Source: Terrimesophilobacter sp964651535
Lineage (GTDB): Bacteria; Actinomycetota; Actinomycetes; Actinomycetales; Microbacteriaceae
Reading direction: 5' to 3'
Assembly: GCA_964651535.1 (NCBI GenBank)
Contig: CAZYYE010000001.1
Span: 434,001-498,000, forward strand
Length of the DNA: 64,000 nt
This document shows, one piece after another, positions 9,337 to 18,670 of this stretch. A model generated the notes under the pieces. It was not told the DNA's origin. It was given only the letters and a program-made list of their open reading frames with translations, and made no database searches. The position numbers and the translations under genes are program-made. Every line of letters begins with the position of its first letter. The stretch's first letter is position 1.

Positions 9337-9936
9337 GTGTACGAAGGCATCGTCCAGGAACTCATCGATGAGCTCGGCAGGCTCCCCGGCATCGGTCCGA
9401 AGTCCGCCCAGCGCATCGCCTTCCACATTCTGCAAACCGAATCATTCGATGTGTCACGACTTGCCGAGGTGCTCGTCGAAGTCCGCGACAAAGTTCGATT
9501 TTGCGAGGTCTGCGGCAATGTCACGGAACAGGAACGCTGCCCGATCTGCCGGGATCCTCGCCGTTCGGCCGCGACGATTTGCGTCGTCGAAGAGGCCAAG
9601 GACGTCGCTGCGATCGAACGCACCCGCGAGTTCAAGGGCCTGTACCACGTGCTGGGCGGTGCGATCAGTCCCATTGACGGCATCGGGCCGGACGATTTGC
9701 GCATCCGCGAGCTCCTGGCCAGGCTCGCGGACGGGTCCGTGACGGAAGTCATCATCGCGACCGACCCGAACCTCGAGGGCGAGGCCACGGCGAGTTATCT
9801 GAGCCGCCTTCTCATTCAGCCGAACCTCCGCGTGACGCGCCTTGCCTCCGGGCTGCCCGTCGGCGGCGACCTCGAGTATGCGGACGAAGTGACCCTGGGG
9901 CGCGCGTTCGAAGGGCGCCGCGTAGTACAGGCTTAG
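9337..9936 (+). CDS. recR: Recombination mediator RecR
   Basis: A 199-residue RecR of typical length: helix-hairpin-helix ELGRLPGIGPKSAQRIAFH near the N-terminus, a Cys4 zinc finger (CEVCGNVTEQERCPIC, about residues 56-71) and a Toprim domain beginning ICVVEEAKD. RecR with RecF/RecO loads RecA on gapped DNA. GTG start 3 bp after the dnaX stop implies co-transcription with dnaX. Confidence 0.95.
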   Translation: MYEGIVQELIDELGRLPGIGPKSAQRIAFHILQTESFDVSRLAEVLVEVRDKVRFCEVCGNVTEQERCPICRDPRRSAATICVVEEAKDVAAIERTREFKGLYHVLGGAISPIDGIGPDDLRIRELLARLADGSVTEVIIATDPNLEGEATASYLSRLLIQPNLRVTRLASGLPVGGDLEYADEVTLGRAFEGRRVVQA

Positions 9937-9982
9937 CGCCAGATAGAATTCCGTTACCGCCTCTGAATTTCCCGGGAGCCCC

Positions 9983-11248
9983 ATGAGCCTCATCGTGCAG
10001 AAGTACGGCGGCTCCTCCGTTGCGGATGCCGTGAGCATTAAGCGCGTCGCCAAACGCATTGTCGAGACGCGCAAAGCAGGTAACGAGGTCGTCGTTGTGG
10101 TTTCCGCCATGGGCGACATGACCGACGAGCTCGTCGACCTTGCGACGGAGGTCGCCCCGCTGCCCTCCGGTCGCGAACTGGACATGCTGCTCACCGCGGG
10201 GGAGCGGATCTCCATGTCGCTTCTCGCCATGGCCATCAAGTCGATGGGGTTCGAGGCCCGCTCGTACACCGGCAGTCAGGCCGGAATGGCCACAGACGCA
10301 CACCACGGCAGCGCACGCATCGTCGAAGTGAACCCGACGCGCATCCGGGAGGCGCTCGACGCGGGCGCCGTCGCCATCGTTGCGGGATTTCAAGGCTTCA
10401 ATCGGGGCACAGGGGACATCACGACACTCGGTCGCGGTGGCTCGGACACGACGGCAGTTGCGCTCGCAGCGGCCCTCGGCGCGAAAGTGTGCGAGATTTA
10501 CACCGACGTCGACGGGGTGTTCACGGCAGACCCGCGCATCGTGCCCACAGCTCGCAAGCTCGCGAGAATCACGAGCGAAGAGATGCTCGAGCTCGCGGCC
10601 GCCGGGGCGAAAGTGCTGTACATCCGTGCCGTGGAGTACGGCAGGCGGCACGGCGTGACGATCCACGTGCGCTCGTCGTTCAACAATAATGAGGGGACGC
10701 TGGTCGTCAATCCGGAGGACGGAGAAACCGTGGAAGAGGGCATGATTGCAGGGATTGCGGTCGATCTCGGGGAGGCGAAGATCACCGTCGTCGGCGTGCC
10801 GGACGTTCCGGGCAAGGCCGCGGAGATTTTCACGATCGTCGCAGGAACCGAAGCGAACATCGACATGATCGTGCAGAACGTCTCCGCCGCCGACACCGGA
10901 TTGACGGACATCTCGTTCACCCTCCCCATGGCGGATGGCGCGCGCGTCATGCAAACCCTGCTTGGCGCAAAGAAAAAAGTCGGCTTCGACAGCCTCCAGT
11001 ACGACGACCAGGTCGCGAAACTCGCGCTCGTCGGAGCCGGGATGCGCACGAGCTCCGGGATCTCCGCGAAGCTCTTCACGGCCTTGTACGAAGCGGGCAT
11101 CAACATCGAGATGATCTCGACGAGTGAAATTCGCATTTCGGTTGTGACTCGCGCAGACTCTGTGGAAGACGCGGTGCGCGCAGTGCACACCGCATTCGAA
11201 CTGGACGGCGACGAACTCGCCGTCGTGCACGCAGGGACGGGACGATGA
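9983..11248 (+). CDS. lysC: Aspartate kinase
   Basis: A 421-residue aspartokinase: N-terminal kinase motif VQKYGGSSVAD, nucleotide-binding region TTLGRGGSDTTAVALA, and two C-terminal ACT domains (about 265-420) that usually give feedback control by lysine and threonine. It phosphorylates aspartate, the first step to lysine, threonine, methionine and diaminopimelate. ATG overlaps nothing upstream but the stop overlaps asd by 4 bp; lysC-asd is the standard actinobacterial pair. In many actinobacteria a shorter beta form starts inside the gene; I cannot show that here. Confidence 0.95.
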   Translation: MSLIVQKYGGSSVADAVSIKRVAKRIVETRKAGNEVVVVVSAMGDMTDELVDLATEVAPLPSGRELDMLLTAGERISMSLLAMAIKSMGFEARSYTGSQAGMATDAHHGSARIVEVNPTRIREALDAGAVAIVAGFQGFNRGTGDITTLGRGGSDTTAVALAAALGAKVCEIYTDVDGVFTADPRIVPTARKLARITSEEMLELAAAGAKVLYIRAVEYGRRHGVTIHVRSSFNNNEGTLVVNPEDGETVEEGMIAGIAVDLGEAKITVVGVPDVPGKAAEIFTIVAGTEANIDMIVQNVSAADTGLTDISFTLPMADGARVMQTLLGAKKKVGFDSLQYDDQVAKLALVGAGMRTSSGISAKLFTALYEAGINIEMISTSEIRISVVTRADSVEDAVRAVHTAFELDGDELAVVHAGTGR

Positions 11249-12300
11249 GCAACGCGGGGATCAATCTGGGAATAGTCGGCGCCACCGGGCAGGTGGGCGC
11301 GGTCATGCGCAAACTCCTCGAGGACCGGCAGTTCCCGGTGTCGAATATCCGGTACTTCGCCTCCGCGCGCTCCGCCGGCACGACGCTGCCGTGGAAGGGC
11401 GAGCAGATCGTCGTGGAGGACGCCGCAACGGCAGACCCCACCGGACTGGACGTTGCCCTGTTCTCCGCCGGGGCCACGACCTCGAAAGCGCAGGCGCCGC
11501 GGTTCGCTGCAGCGGGCGTCACCGTCATCGACAACTCGTCCGGCTGGAGAATGGATCCGGATGTTCCTCTCATCGTGAGCGAGGTGAACCCGCACGCGAT
11601 TTCCGAAGCGCGGAAGGGAATCATCGCGAATCCGAACTGCACGACCATGGCCGCGATGCCCGTCCTGAAAGTTCTGCACGATGAGGCCGGGCTGCGTCGG
11701 CTCGTCATCAGCACGTATCAGGCCGTGTCTGGAATGGGACTGGTTGGCGGGGAAGAGTTGCTTTCCCAGATGAGGTCCGCTCTCGACCAGGATGCCGGGG
11801 CACTCGTGCATGATGGTTCTGCTGTGGAGTTCCCCGCCGCGACGGTCTTCCCCCGCACGATCGCGTTCGACGTCATCCCGTTCGCTGGAGACCTCGTGGA
11901 TGACGGTCTCCTCGAGACGAACGAGGAGCAGAAACTACGCAACGAGAGTCGGAAAATTCTTGAACTGCCCGACCTTCTCGTTAGCGGTACATGTGTTCGC
12001 GTGCCCGTGTTCACCGGTCATTCGCTGTCCATCAACGCGGAATTCGAGCGGCCGCTTTCGCCGGCCAGAGCGAGCGAACTTCTCGCAAACGCGGCCGGTG
12101 TCGAACTGTCCGACGTCCCCACCCCGCTCCAGGCGGCGGGGAGCGACCCGAGCTTCGTTGGACGCATCCGTCAGGATGAGGGTGTTCCGGATGGCCGCGG
12201 CCTCGCCCTGTTCATCAGTAACGACAATTTGCGGAAAGGCGCGGCGCTCAATACCGTACAGATCGCCGAACTGCTCGCATCCCGGCTGCTCGCGGTCTAG
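11245..12300 (+). CDS. asd: Aspartate-semialdehyde dehydrogenase
   Basis: A 351-residue enzyme with an N-terminal NADP-binding motif (LGIVGATGQVGAVM), the catalytic cysteine in ANPNCTTMA (about residue 132) and the later GRIRQDEGVPDG region. It reduces aspartyl phosphate to aspartate semialdehyde, directly using the product of LysC encoded upstream. Start ATG overlaps the lysC stop in ATGA, so translation is probably coupled. Confidence 0.95.
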   Translation: MSNAGINLGIVGATGQVGAVMRKLLEDRQFPVSNIRYFASARSAGTTLPWKGEQIVVEDAATADPTGLDVALFSAGATTSKAQAPRFAAAGVTVIDNSSGWRMDPDVPLIVSEVNPHAISEARKGIIANPNCTTMAAMPVLKVLHDEAGLRRLVISTYQAVSGMGLVGGEELLSQMRSALDQDAGALVHDGSAVEFPAATVFPRTIAFDVIPFAGDLVDDGLLETNEEQKLRNESRKILELPDLLVSGTCVRVPVFTGHSLSINAEFERPLSPARASELLANAAGVELSDVPTPLQAAGSDPSFVGRIRQDEGVPDGRGLALFISNDNLRKGAALNTVQIAELLASRLLAV

Positions 12301-12338
12301 CGGACGGGCACGCACCGCGGAAACACTAAACTGGAAGA

Positions 12339-13823
12339 GTGAGTCCAGCGAAACCGGTCGACGTCGTGCTCATCGGCGGAGGCATCATGAGCGTCACCCT
12401 TGGTGTGATCCTGAAACAAGTCGAGCCCGACTGGACCATCCGACTCTATGAGGCACTTCCCCAGTTGGGTCTGGAGAGCTCCAACCCGTGGAACAATGCG
12501 GGGACCGGCCACTCCGCGTTATGCGAGCTCAATTACACGAAGGAAATGCCGGACGGCACGGTGGATATTTCCAGCGCCGTGAAGATCAACGAACAATTCC
12601 AGGTGTCGCGTCAATTCTGGTCCTATCTCGTCAGCAAGAACCTCCTGCCCGATCCGGAAGGGTTCATCAATTCGGTACCCCACATGAGTTTCGTGTGGGG
12701 TGACGACAACGTCGCTTTCCTCCGCCGGCGCTTCGACGCGCTCAAGGACCACCCGCTCTTCGCGGGCATGGAGTACAGCGAAGACCCGGCGGTCATCTAC
12801 TCGTGGGCGCCGACCCTGCTCGTGGGCAGGCCCAAATCCCAACGCATTGCCGCCACACGGATGGCGGCGGGCACCGACATCGACTTCGGGGCGCTCACCC
12901 GCGACCTGGCAACATATCTGGAAGCGAGCGGCGCCCAGATCCACACTGACGAGAAAGTCACCGGACTGTCGAGAGGCAAGGACGGAGTCTGGACGTTGAG
13001 GATGCGCCGCACCATCGGCAAGCACGTGTCGCGGGTGCGTGCGCGATTCGTGTTCGTCGGCGCGGGCGGCGGGGCCCTCAGGATTCTCCAGAAGTCCGGA
13101 ATTCCCGAGGCGAAGGGGTACGGAGGTTTCCCGGTCAGCGGCCAGTTCTTGCGCACCGACGACCAGTCCATCGTCGCGAAGCACCTCGCGAAGGTCTACG
13201 GGAAAGCGTCAGTGGGCGCACCCCCCATGTCCGTCCCGCACCTCGACACTCGGATCGTCGGCGGAACCGCCAGTCTCATGTTCGGCCCGTACGCCGGCTT
13301 CACGCCAAAGTTCCTGAAGTCGGGTTCCTGGCTGGACTTGCCGCTGTCGATCAGGCCGGGAAACATCATCCCACTGCTCGCCGTCTTCAAGGACAATCTC
13401 GACCTGTCCTGGTATCTCGTGACCCAGTTGCTCGCAAGCAGGAAGGCGAAGTTCGCCGCACTGCGCGAGTTCATGCCGGATGCCAGGCCATCGGACTGGC
13501 GCCTCATCACGGCAGGCCAGCGGGTGCAGGTCATCAAGAAGGATGCGAAAAAGGGCGGAATCCTCCAGTTCGGAACCGAAGTTGTCACCGGCGCCGACGG
13601 AACAGTCGCTGGTCTCCTTGGCGCATCGCCTGGAGCGTCGACGGCTGTGCCGATCATGCTCGAGCTTCTGAGCCGTTGCTTCCCCGACAAGATGACGGAG
13701 TGGACTCCCACATTCCGCACCATGGTGCCGAGTTACGGCAAGTCTCTCTCCTCATCTCCGGCCCTCGCCGAGAAGACGCTCGCATCCACAGCACGCAAGC
13801 TCGCGCTCACTTCGCCTGAGTAA
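12339..13823 (+). CDS. mqo: Malate:quinone oxidoreductase
   Basis: A 494-residue FAD-dependent membrane-associated enzyme. The N-terminal dinucleotide-binding motif VLIGGGIMSVTLG and the family segment NPWNNAGTGHSALCELNYT are diagnostic. It oxidises malate to oxaloacetate and passes electrons to menaquinone, replacing or complementing NAD-malate dehydrogenase in the TCA cycle; this is common in Microbacteriaceae and corynebacteria. The GTG start at 12339 is 38 bp after asd. The gene appears monocistronic, with no other TCA gene beside it. Confidence 0.96.
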   Translation: MSPAKPVDVVLIGGGIMSVTLGVILKQVEPDWTIRLYEALPQLGLESSNPWNNAGTGHSALCELNYTKEMPDGTVDISSAVKINEQFQVSRQFWSYLVSKNLLPDPEGFINSVPHMSFVWGDDNVAFLRRRFDALKDHPLFAGMEYSEDPAVIYSWAPTLLVGRPKSQRIAATRMAAGTDIDFGALTRDLATYLEASGAQIHTDEKVTGLSRGKDGVWTLRMRRTIGKHVSRVRARFVFVGAGGGALRILQKSGIPEAKGYGGFPVSGQFLRTDDQSIVAKHLAKVYGKASVGAPPMSVPHLDTRIVGGTASLMFGPYAGFTPKFLKSGSWLDLPLSIRPGNIIPLLAVFKDNLDLSWYLVTQLLASRKAKFAALREFMPDARPSDWRLITAGQRVQVIKKDAKKGGILQFGTEVVTGADGTVAGLLGASPGASTAVPIMLELLSRCFPDKMTEWTPTFRTMVPSYGKSLSSSPALAEKTLASTARKLALTSPE

Positions 13824-13954
13824 CCCCAATGCGGGGGACGAAAGTCACGTAATCGCGGGGATCTCTCGATCATGTGGCCCACTTTGGGGTACAACTCGCG
13901 CCCTTTAAGTGCCATACTCGGGGACACCCCCCACCCGAGTGAGAGTTCACAGAC

Positions 13955-15184
13955 GTGTCGATTGGACTGCCGGCCCACCTGGCGCAGCACGCTGTCTGGC
14001 GATCCTTCGTTTCCGCGCAACACACCGTCGCGTTCACGCTCTTGAGCATCGCGCTTGTCGCCACGTTTGTCCTCCAGGGGGCGAGGCCTGCCGAACCGGT
14101 GTGGCCGGCAGCGCTCGCGCTCGTTCCCCCGATGGCGCTACTTGTCTTGAGAAACCGAATGAGAACGGTGCTGTGGTGCCTCGCCTACCTGCTGGTGTCG
14201 GGAATCGCCATCCATCTCCACGCGCTCATCCTGCTCAGCCAGCCGCTCGCGATTTCCCAGAACGACGGGTTTTCCTTTCTCGCTGCGAAGGTCGCAATCA
14301 TCATGGTCGGCGGCGCCTCGCTCGGAGTCGTCGCGGGCATCGCCTGGACGATTGCGGGGTACGTCGTCGCCGAACTGGCGATCGGTCTTGCCCAGGTGGA
14401 AAGCGGATTGTCGACCCGATTCGATTTGCCCACGTTCATCGCACTACTATCCACGGTCATCGTCATCCCGCTCATCGCGTTCACCACTCGGCGCCAGCTC
14501 GGGGCGCAACCGCGGTTGCACCGCGCCGCGCAGGATGAGCAGGTTGCCGAGCTTCGCTATCGCATCGAAGTCAAAGCGGCGGCGCTCATGCACGACACCG
14601 TCCTGAACCACCTCACTGCGATTGCGGAATCCCCCGACGATGTTCTCGACCCGAGCTTGCGGGATCTTGTCCGGCGTGATGTCGACTCGCTCGTGGGCGA
14701 GGAATGGCTGGCAGAACCGATCGACTCGGTGAGCAAGAAATTGCGCATCGACTGGCAGCACAGCGGCCTTTTCGGTGCCATCCAGGAGAGTCGGCTACTG
14801 GGGCTGGAGGTGGACGCCACGGGAGATCTCGCGGCGGTTGGCCGACTCGACCGGGAAACCTCCATCGCGCTCGGGCTTGCCGTCAAGCAGTGCCTCGTCA
14901 ACGTGGCGAAGCACTCGGGAACGGATCACGCCGAAGTGGCGGTGTACGGAACCGACGACAGCGTCTCGGTCATGGTCGTCGACAATGGCTGCGGGTTCGC
15001 CGAGGACGCCACCGGCGCTGACCGGCTGGGGTTGAAATCCTCCGTGCGCAAGCGAATGGAACTCGTGGGCGGGCACGTCACCGTGTGGTCCACGCCCGGC
15101 CGAGGGACCTCGGTCATGATCAAGGTCCCGGCCGCCGCGCCCGCGCTGCGCGAGTCCGTCGACGATCTGGGCGGCGCACCATGA
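13955..15184 (+). CDS. Membrane sensor histidine kinase (NarL/DesK-like)
   Basis: A 409-residue protein. About six transmembrane segments fill residues 30-175; a cytoplasmic part begins near 185 with an H-box-like ALMHDTVLNHLTAI (phosphoacceptor His around 211), followed by a HATPase_c domain with an N-box (VKQCLVNVAKHSG) and G-box (VVDNGCGF). It presumably phosphorylates the response regulator two genes downstream. Start GTG at 13955; the stop overlaps the next gene by 4 bp. The signal sensed is unknown. The locus kinase / membrane protein / regulator / tdk looks co-transcribed. Confidence 0.8.
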   Translation: MSIGLPAHLAQHAVWRSFVSAQHTVAFTLLSIALVATFVLQGARPAEPVWPAALALVPPMALLVLRNRMRTVLWCLAYLLVSGIAIHLHALILLSQPLAISQNDGFSFLAAKVAIIMVGGASLGVVAGIAWTIAGYVVAELAIGLAQVESGLSTRFDLPTFIALLSTVIVIPLIAFTTRRQLGAQPRLHRAAQDEQVAELRYRIEVKAAALMHDTVLNHLTAIAESPDDVLDPSLRDLVRRDVDSLVGEEWLAEPIDSVSKKLRIDWQHSGLFGAIQESRLLGLEVDATGDLAAVGRLDRETSIALGLAVKQCLVNVAKHSGTDHAEVAVYGTDDSVSVMVVDNGCGFAEDATGADRLGLKSSVRKRMELVGGHVTVWSTPGRGTSVMIKVPAAAPALRESVDDLGGAP

Positions 15185-16332
15185 CGGCCCCTGAGCGTAC
15201 GCGGCAACAACTCGATCCGGTGGGGTCACTCGGAAATCGGCCGCTCGCGATAGTTCTCGCCGCCGGAGCGTTCGTCTACGGGCTCGCCATGACAATCCGA
15301 ACCATCGATCAGGTGTCCAACCTCATGCTCGCCGTGCTCGCGCTGCTGTGGCTCGGGGCGGCGTCGTTGACGGTTGCGATCGCGTCGTCGCCGAGCCGCG
15401 CCCCGTTCACGCAGACGACGCACCTCGTGGTCCAACTGCTCGCGCTCGGCGCAGTCGTGCTGTCGGTTGCGAGCCAGTGGGGGGCGAACCAGTTCATCCA
15501 GGACGATTTCGGCCCCATGTCGCTGGGTTTTCTTCTGCTCGCGCTCGGCCCATACCGGCCGGCAACCGAACTCGCGACGGCCGGAGTGCTTTCCGCGATT
15601 TTCGTCGGATTCATCACGCTCCTCGAAGTGCCATACCTTCTCACGTCCGTGCCTCCCGTATCCTTCGTCCTCGTCGGCATGACGCCAATTCTCGCGCTCG
15701 CCTTCGCCTCGGCAAGCTACTCCGGAGGGTTGGTCACGGCACTCGAAACCTGGCAGCGTCGATCGAGACTCAACGTCGAGCAGCGCGCGAGCCGTCTCCG
15801 GGAGGGAATTACCCGCTCGGTTCAACACGACAGGGTCATGATCCTGAGCGAAGATGTGCTCCCGTTCTTCCATCGCGTCCTCGACCGGAACGTCCTGACC
15901 CCGGATGACCGGAATCGGGCGCGCGAGATAGCGACGACCATCAGATCGCTCATGGTTGCGGAGGCTGATCGGACCTGGCTTGAGGTCGTCGCGGCAGACG
16001 ATAGCATCGCGGGCGGTGGGACGAGCCGCGCCATCGTCGACAAGGCGGGCAGGGCATCCAGAATGGTGACAGACCAGAGGACTGCGCTCCGCGCGCTCAT
16101 CGTGGCGTTGTCCGACGAACCGACGTTCGTCGACGGCAGCATGCGAATCACCATTACCGGTTCGAAGTCAGTGTGCAACGGCACACTCACCGCCCAGTTC
16201 ACCGCAGGGGACTATGACATTCGGGCCGCCTTCGCACCGTACTTCGCCGTCATGCGAATTGTCTTTGCCGGATTCCAGATCGGATTCCGCGACCGAACAC
16301 TGACACTGAGGTTCTCCTATGAGCAGCGCTGA
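15181..16332 (+). CDS. Membrane protein resembling a sensor kinase without a recognisable kinase core
   Basis: A 383-residue protein with about six hydrophobic segments (residues 20-190) and a cytoplasmic half of about 190 residues. It has the same overall architecture as the upstream kinase, but I see no clear H-box His, N-box Asn or Gly-rich ATP lid; the region from residue 205 (RLREGITRSVQHDRV) has only a vague dimerisation-helix look. It may be a degenerate kinase paralogue modulating its neighbour. ATG overlaps the kinase stop (ATGA), and its own end overlaps the response regulator by 14 bp, so it is part of the same operon. Confidence 0.6.
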   Translation: MTAPERTRQQLDPVGSLGNRPLAIVLAAGAFVYGLAMTIRTIDQVSNLMLAVLALLWLGAASLTVAIASSPSRAPFTQTTHLVVQLLALGAVVLSVASQWGANQFIQDDFGPMSLGFLLLALGPYRPATELATAGVLSAIFVGFITLLEVPYLLTSVPPVSFVLVGMTPILALAFASASYSGGLVTALETWQRRSRLNVEQRASRLREGITRSVQHDRVMILSEDVLPFFHRVLDRNVLTPDDRNRAREIATTIRSLMVAEADRTWLEVVAADDSIAGGGTSRAIVDKAGRASRMVTDQRTALRALIVALSDEPTFVDGSMRITITGSKSVCNGTLTAQFTAGDYDIRAAFAPYFAVMRIVFAGFQIGFRDRTLTLRFSYEQR

Positions 16333-17011
16333 CTTCGACACGTCGACCCCCCGCGGCGAGGGAGGCGACCGCGCACCGGTTCGGCTTGCGATCCTCGACG
16401 ACCACGAGTTGCTGCTCGACAGCCTCGGCAGCTGGATCGCCGCCAATGCGCCGGACTTCACTCTCGCGCTGAGCGCCCAGACCTGGCTGGAACTCGTCCA
16501 CAGCGACAACTTCCCGACCGAACTCGTCATCATCGACTTCCAGCTCAAGGAGTCGGTGTCGATCGAAGCCCGAGTGAGAACCTGCCGGGCGGCCGGCGCG
16601 AAAGTGATCGTATTCAGCAGCCTGGATTCCCGCGAAGCGAGAGAGCGCGCCCTCGCGGCCGGTGCCGCCGATTTCCTGTCCAAGTCCCTTCCCATGCAGG
16701 CGATCATGGATGCCGCGCGCCGCGTCATGGGAATGGACGTGGAGACTCCCGCGCAGAGAGACTGGCGGCCGCTGCCGGCGGGCGCCGTCAATCAGGTGAA
16801 ACCCAAACTCAGCCGAGGAGAAGAGGAAGCATTCAAGCTGTACGTGTCAGGCTTGAGCACGATGGAGGTGGCCGACGCGATGGACGTGCAGTATGAGACG
16901 GCGAAGACCTACCTTCGCCGCGTGCGCGAGAAGTACGCGAAAGCAAATCGACCGGCAAGCAAGAAGGCGGAACTCATGCGCCGAGCGGCCGAGGATGGAT
17001 ACTTGGAGTAA
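16319..17011 (+). CDS. LuxR/NarL-type response regulator
   Basis: A 230-residue regulator. The receiver domain starts at about residue 20 (VRLAILDDHELLLDSL, acidic pair present) with the likely phosphoacceptor Asp in LVIIDFQL and the conserved Lys in FLSKSLP. A C-terminal helix-turn-helix (LSRGEEEAFKLYVSG, then MEVADAMDVQYETAKTYLRR) is LuxR-like. The first 19 residues precede the domain and a later start is possible. It overlaps the upstream membrane protein by 14 bp and the tdk start by 1 bp, which ties it to the membrane sensors. Target genes are unknown. Confidence 0.8.
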   Translation: MSSADFDTSTPRGEGGDRAPVRLAILDDHELLLDSLGSWIAANAPDFTLALSAQTWLELVHSDNFPTELVIIDFQLKESVSIEARVRTCRAAGAKVIVFSSLDSREARERALAAGAADFLSKSLPMQAIMDAARRVMGMDVETPAQRDWRPLPAGAVNQVKPKLSRGEEEAFKLYVSGLSTMEVADAMDVQYETAKTYLRRVREKYAKANRPASKKAELMRRAAEDGYLE

Positions 17012-17688
17012 TGGCAAAACTCTATTTCCGGTATGGCGCGATGAACAGCGGCAAGAGCACGAACATGCTCCAGGCCGCCTTCAATTACGAGGAACGCGGT
17101 CAACAGGTTCTTCTCGCCAAGCCTCAGATCGATACGAAGGGCGACTCGGCGATCGTGTCGCGGCTCGGGGTGCGGCGCCCCGTCGACTTCCTCATCACTC
17201 CGGAGGACGACGTGTGGGAGTTGTTCTCTCGAAAGCGGGCCGAGCTCGAGGAGAGGACGCACAAGCCTCTCAACTGCCTTCTCGTCGACGAAGCCCAGTT
17301 CCTCACCGAATCCCAGGTTGATGATCTGCTGCGCATCGCCATCCTCAAGGATGTTCCCGTACTGGCCTATGGCATCCGAACGGACTTTCAGACCGTTGCG
17401 TTTCCCGGCAGTCGTCGACTGCTGGAGATCGCCCACTCTCTCGAGGAACTGAAAACCATCTGCCGTTGCGGTCGGAAGGCCGTGTTCAATACCCGCATGG
17501 TGGACGGTCGGTACATCTTCGATGGCGATCAGGTCGCCATCGAAGACGGCGTGGATGTGGTCTACGAGTCGCTGTGCGGAGCGTGCTACCTCGAAGAGAG
17601 CGGTGGGAAGTTCAACCGGACTCAGCGGGTGCTCAGCGCGCCGCTGGGAACGGCATACGACTCCGGCCCGGACGCCGACTTCGCCTGA
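17011..17688 (+). CDS. tdk: Thymidine kinase
   Basis: A 225-residue type II thymidine kinase with Walker A in YGAMNSGKSTNML (about residues 7-19), Walker B/lasso region LLVDEAQFLTE, and zinc-ligand cysteines CRCG (about 152-155) and CGAC (about 190-193). It phosphorylates thymidine for salvage. The ATG shares one base with the stop of the response regulator, so it may be expressed from that operon. Confidence 0.94.
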   Translation: MAKLYFRYGAMNSGKSTNMLQAAFNYEERGQQVLLAKPQIDTKGDSAIVSRLGVRRPVDFLITPEDDVWELFSRKRAELEERTHKPLNCLLVDEAQFLTESQVDDLLRIAILKDVPVLAYGIRTDFQTVAFPGSRRLLEIAHSLEELKTICRCGRKAVFNTRMVDGRYIFDGDQVAIEDGVDVVYESLCGACYLEESGGKFNRTQRVLSAPLGTAYDSGPDADFA

Positions 17689-17720
17689 AGCTCCTGTGCC
17701 GCAGGCCATACCATTGTGGA

Positions 17721-18521
17721 ATGCGAGCGGAACCGCCTCCAAGCCAGCGCGCGCGTGAACTGGCCGGGCGCGTGGCATTGGTCAGCGGCACGGGCAGCGC
17801 AACGGGAATCGGCTTTGCCGCCGCGCGCGCTCTGGGGGAGCTGGGTGCCCGGCTCGCAGTGACGTCGACGACCGATCGCATCCATGATCGGGTGGCAGAA
17901 CTGCGGGCGGCGGGCATCGATGCTGTCGGCTTCGTCGCGCGGCTCGACACCGAGGACGCGGTGGGCGCACTGGCCGCGAAGCTCACTGCCGCCGAAATCG
18001 TCCCGACCATTCTTGTCAACAATGCGGGCATGGTGAGCGTGTCTGACGGCGAAATGGTGACGGGCGGACTGGACGGCGATGTCGCGGACTGGCGGCGCAG
18101 TCTGGACATGAGCCTCACGAGCGCATTCCTCCTCACTCGCGCGGTCGTCCCGGGGATGCGTAAGGCCGGGTGGGGGCGCATCGTGAACGTGGCGAGCGTG
18201 AGTGGGGCGGTCATGGCAACCCGGGCAGATGTTGCGTACGCGACCGCGAAAGCAGGGATGGTCGGATTGACCCGTGCCGTCGCGGTTGACGAGGCGCGGG
18301 CAGGGATCACCTCGAACGCGGTCGCGCCCGGGTGGATCGCGACGGGTTCGCAAACTGATGCTGAAGCAGTGCAGGGACGCAGCGTTCCCCTCGGACGAAG
18401 CGGAACGGCCTCCGAAGTGGCGTCAGCGATCGCGTGGCTCGCAAGCCCGGGAGCGTCGTACATCACTGGCCAGGTGATCGTGGTGGACGGCGGGAACAGC
18501 ATCGCCGAGGAGCGCGGCTAA
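17721..18521 (+). CDS. Short-chain dehydrogenase/reductase
   Basis: A 266-residue SDR with a classical nucleotide-binding motif (VSGTGSATGIGFA, a slightly expanded TGxxxGIG), NNAG (about residue 97), the catalytic Ser in NVASVSG and Tyr-Lys in YATAKAG, and the C-terminal ASYITGQVIVVDGG signature. It is a cytosolic NAD(P)-dependent oxidoreductase resembling 3-oxoacyl-ACP reductases, but the substrate is not predictable. ATG at 17721; 32 bp after tdk. Confidence 0.85.
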   Translation: MRAEPPPSQRARELAGRVALVSGTGSATGIGFAAARALGELGARLAVTSTTDRIHDRVAELRAAGIDAVGFVARLDTEDAVGALAAKLTAAEIVPTILVNNAGMVSVSDGEMVTGGLDGDVADWRRSLDMSLTSAFLLTRAVVPGMRKAGWGRIVNVASVSGAVMATRADVAYATAKAGMVGLTRAVAVDEARAGITSNAVAPGWIATGSQTDAEAVQGRSVPLGRSGTASEVASAIAWLASPGASYITGQVIVVDGGNSIAEERG

Positions 18522-18556
18522 TGCCGAGCAGGATCCCGCGAACTCATTGTGTGTTG

Positions 18557-18630
<74 letters not shown>

Positions 18631-18670
18631 ATACTGCATCCGGTCAAACCTCGCGGCCGACCGAACCTGA

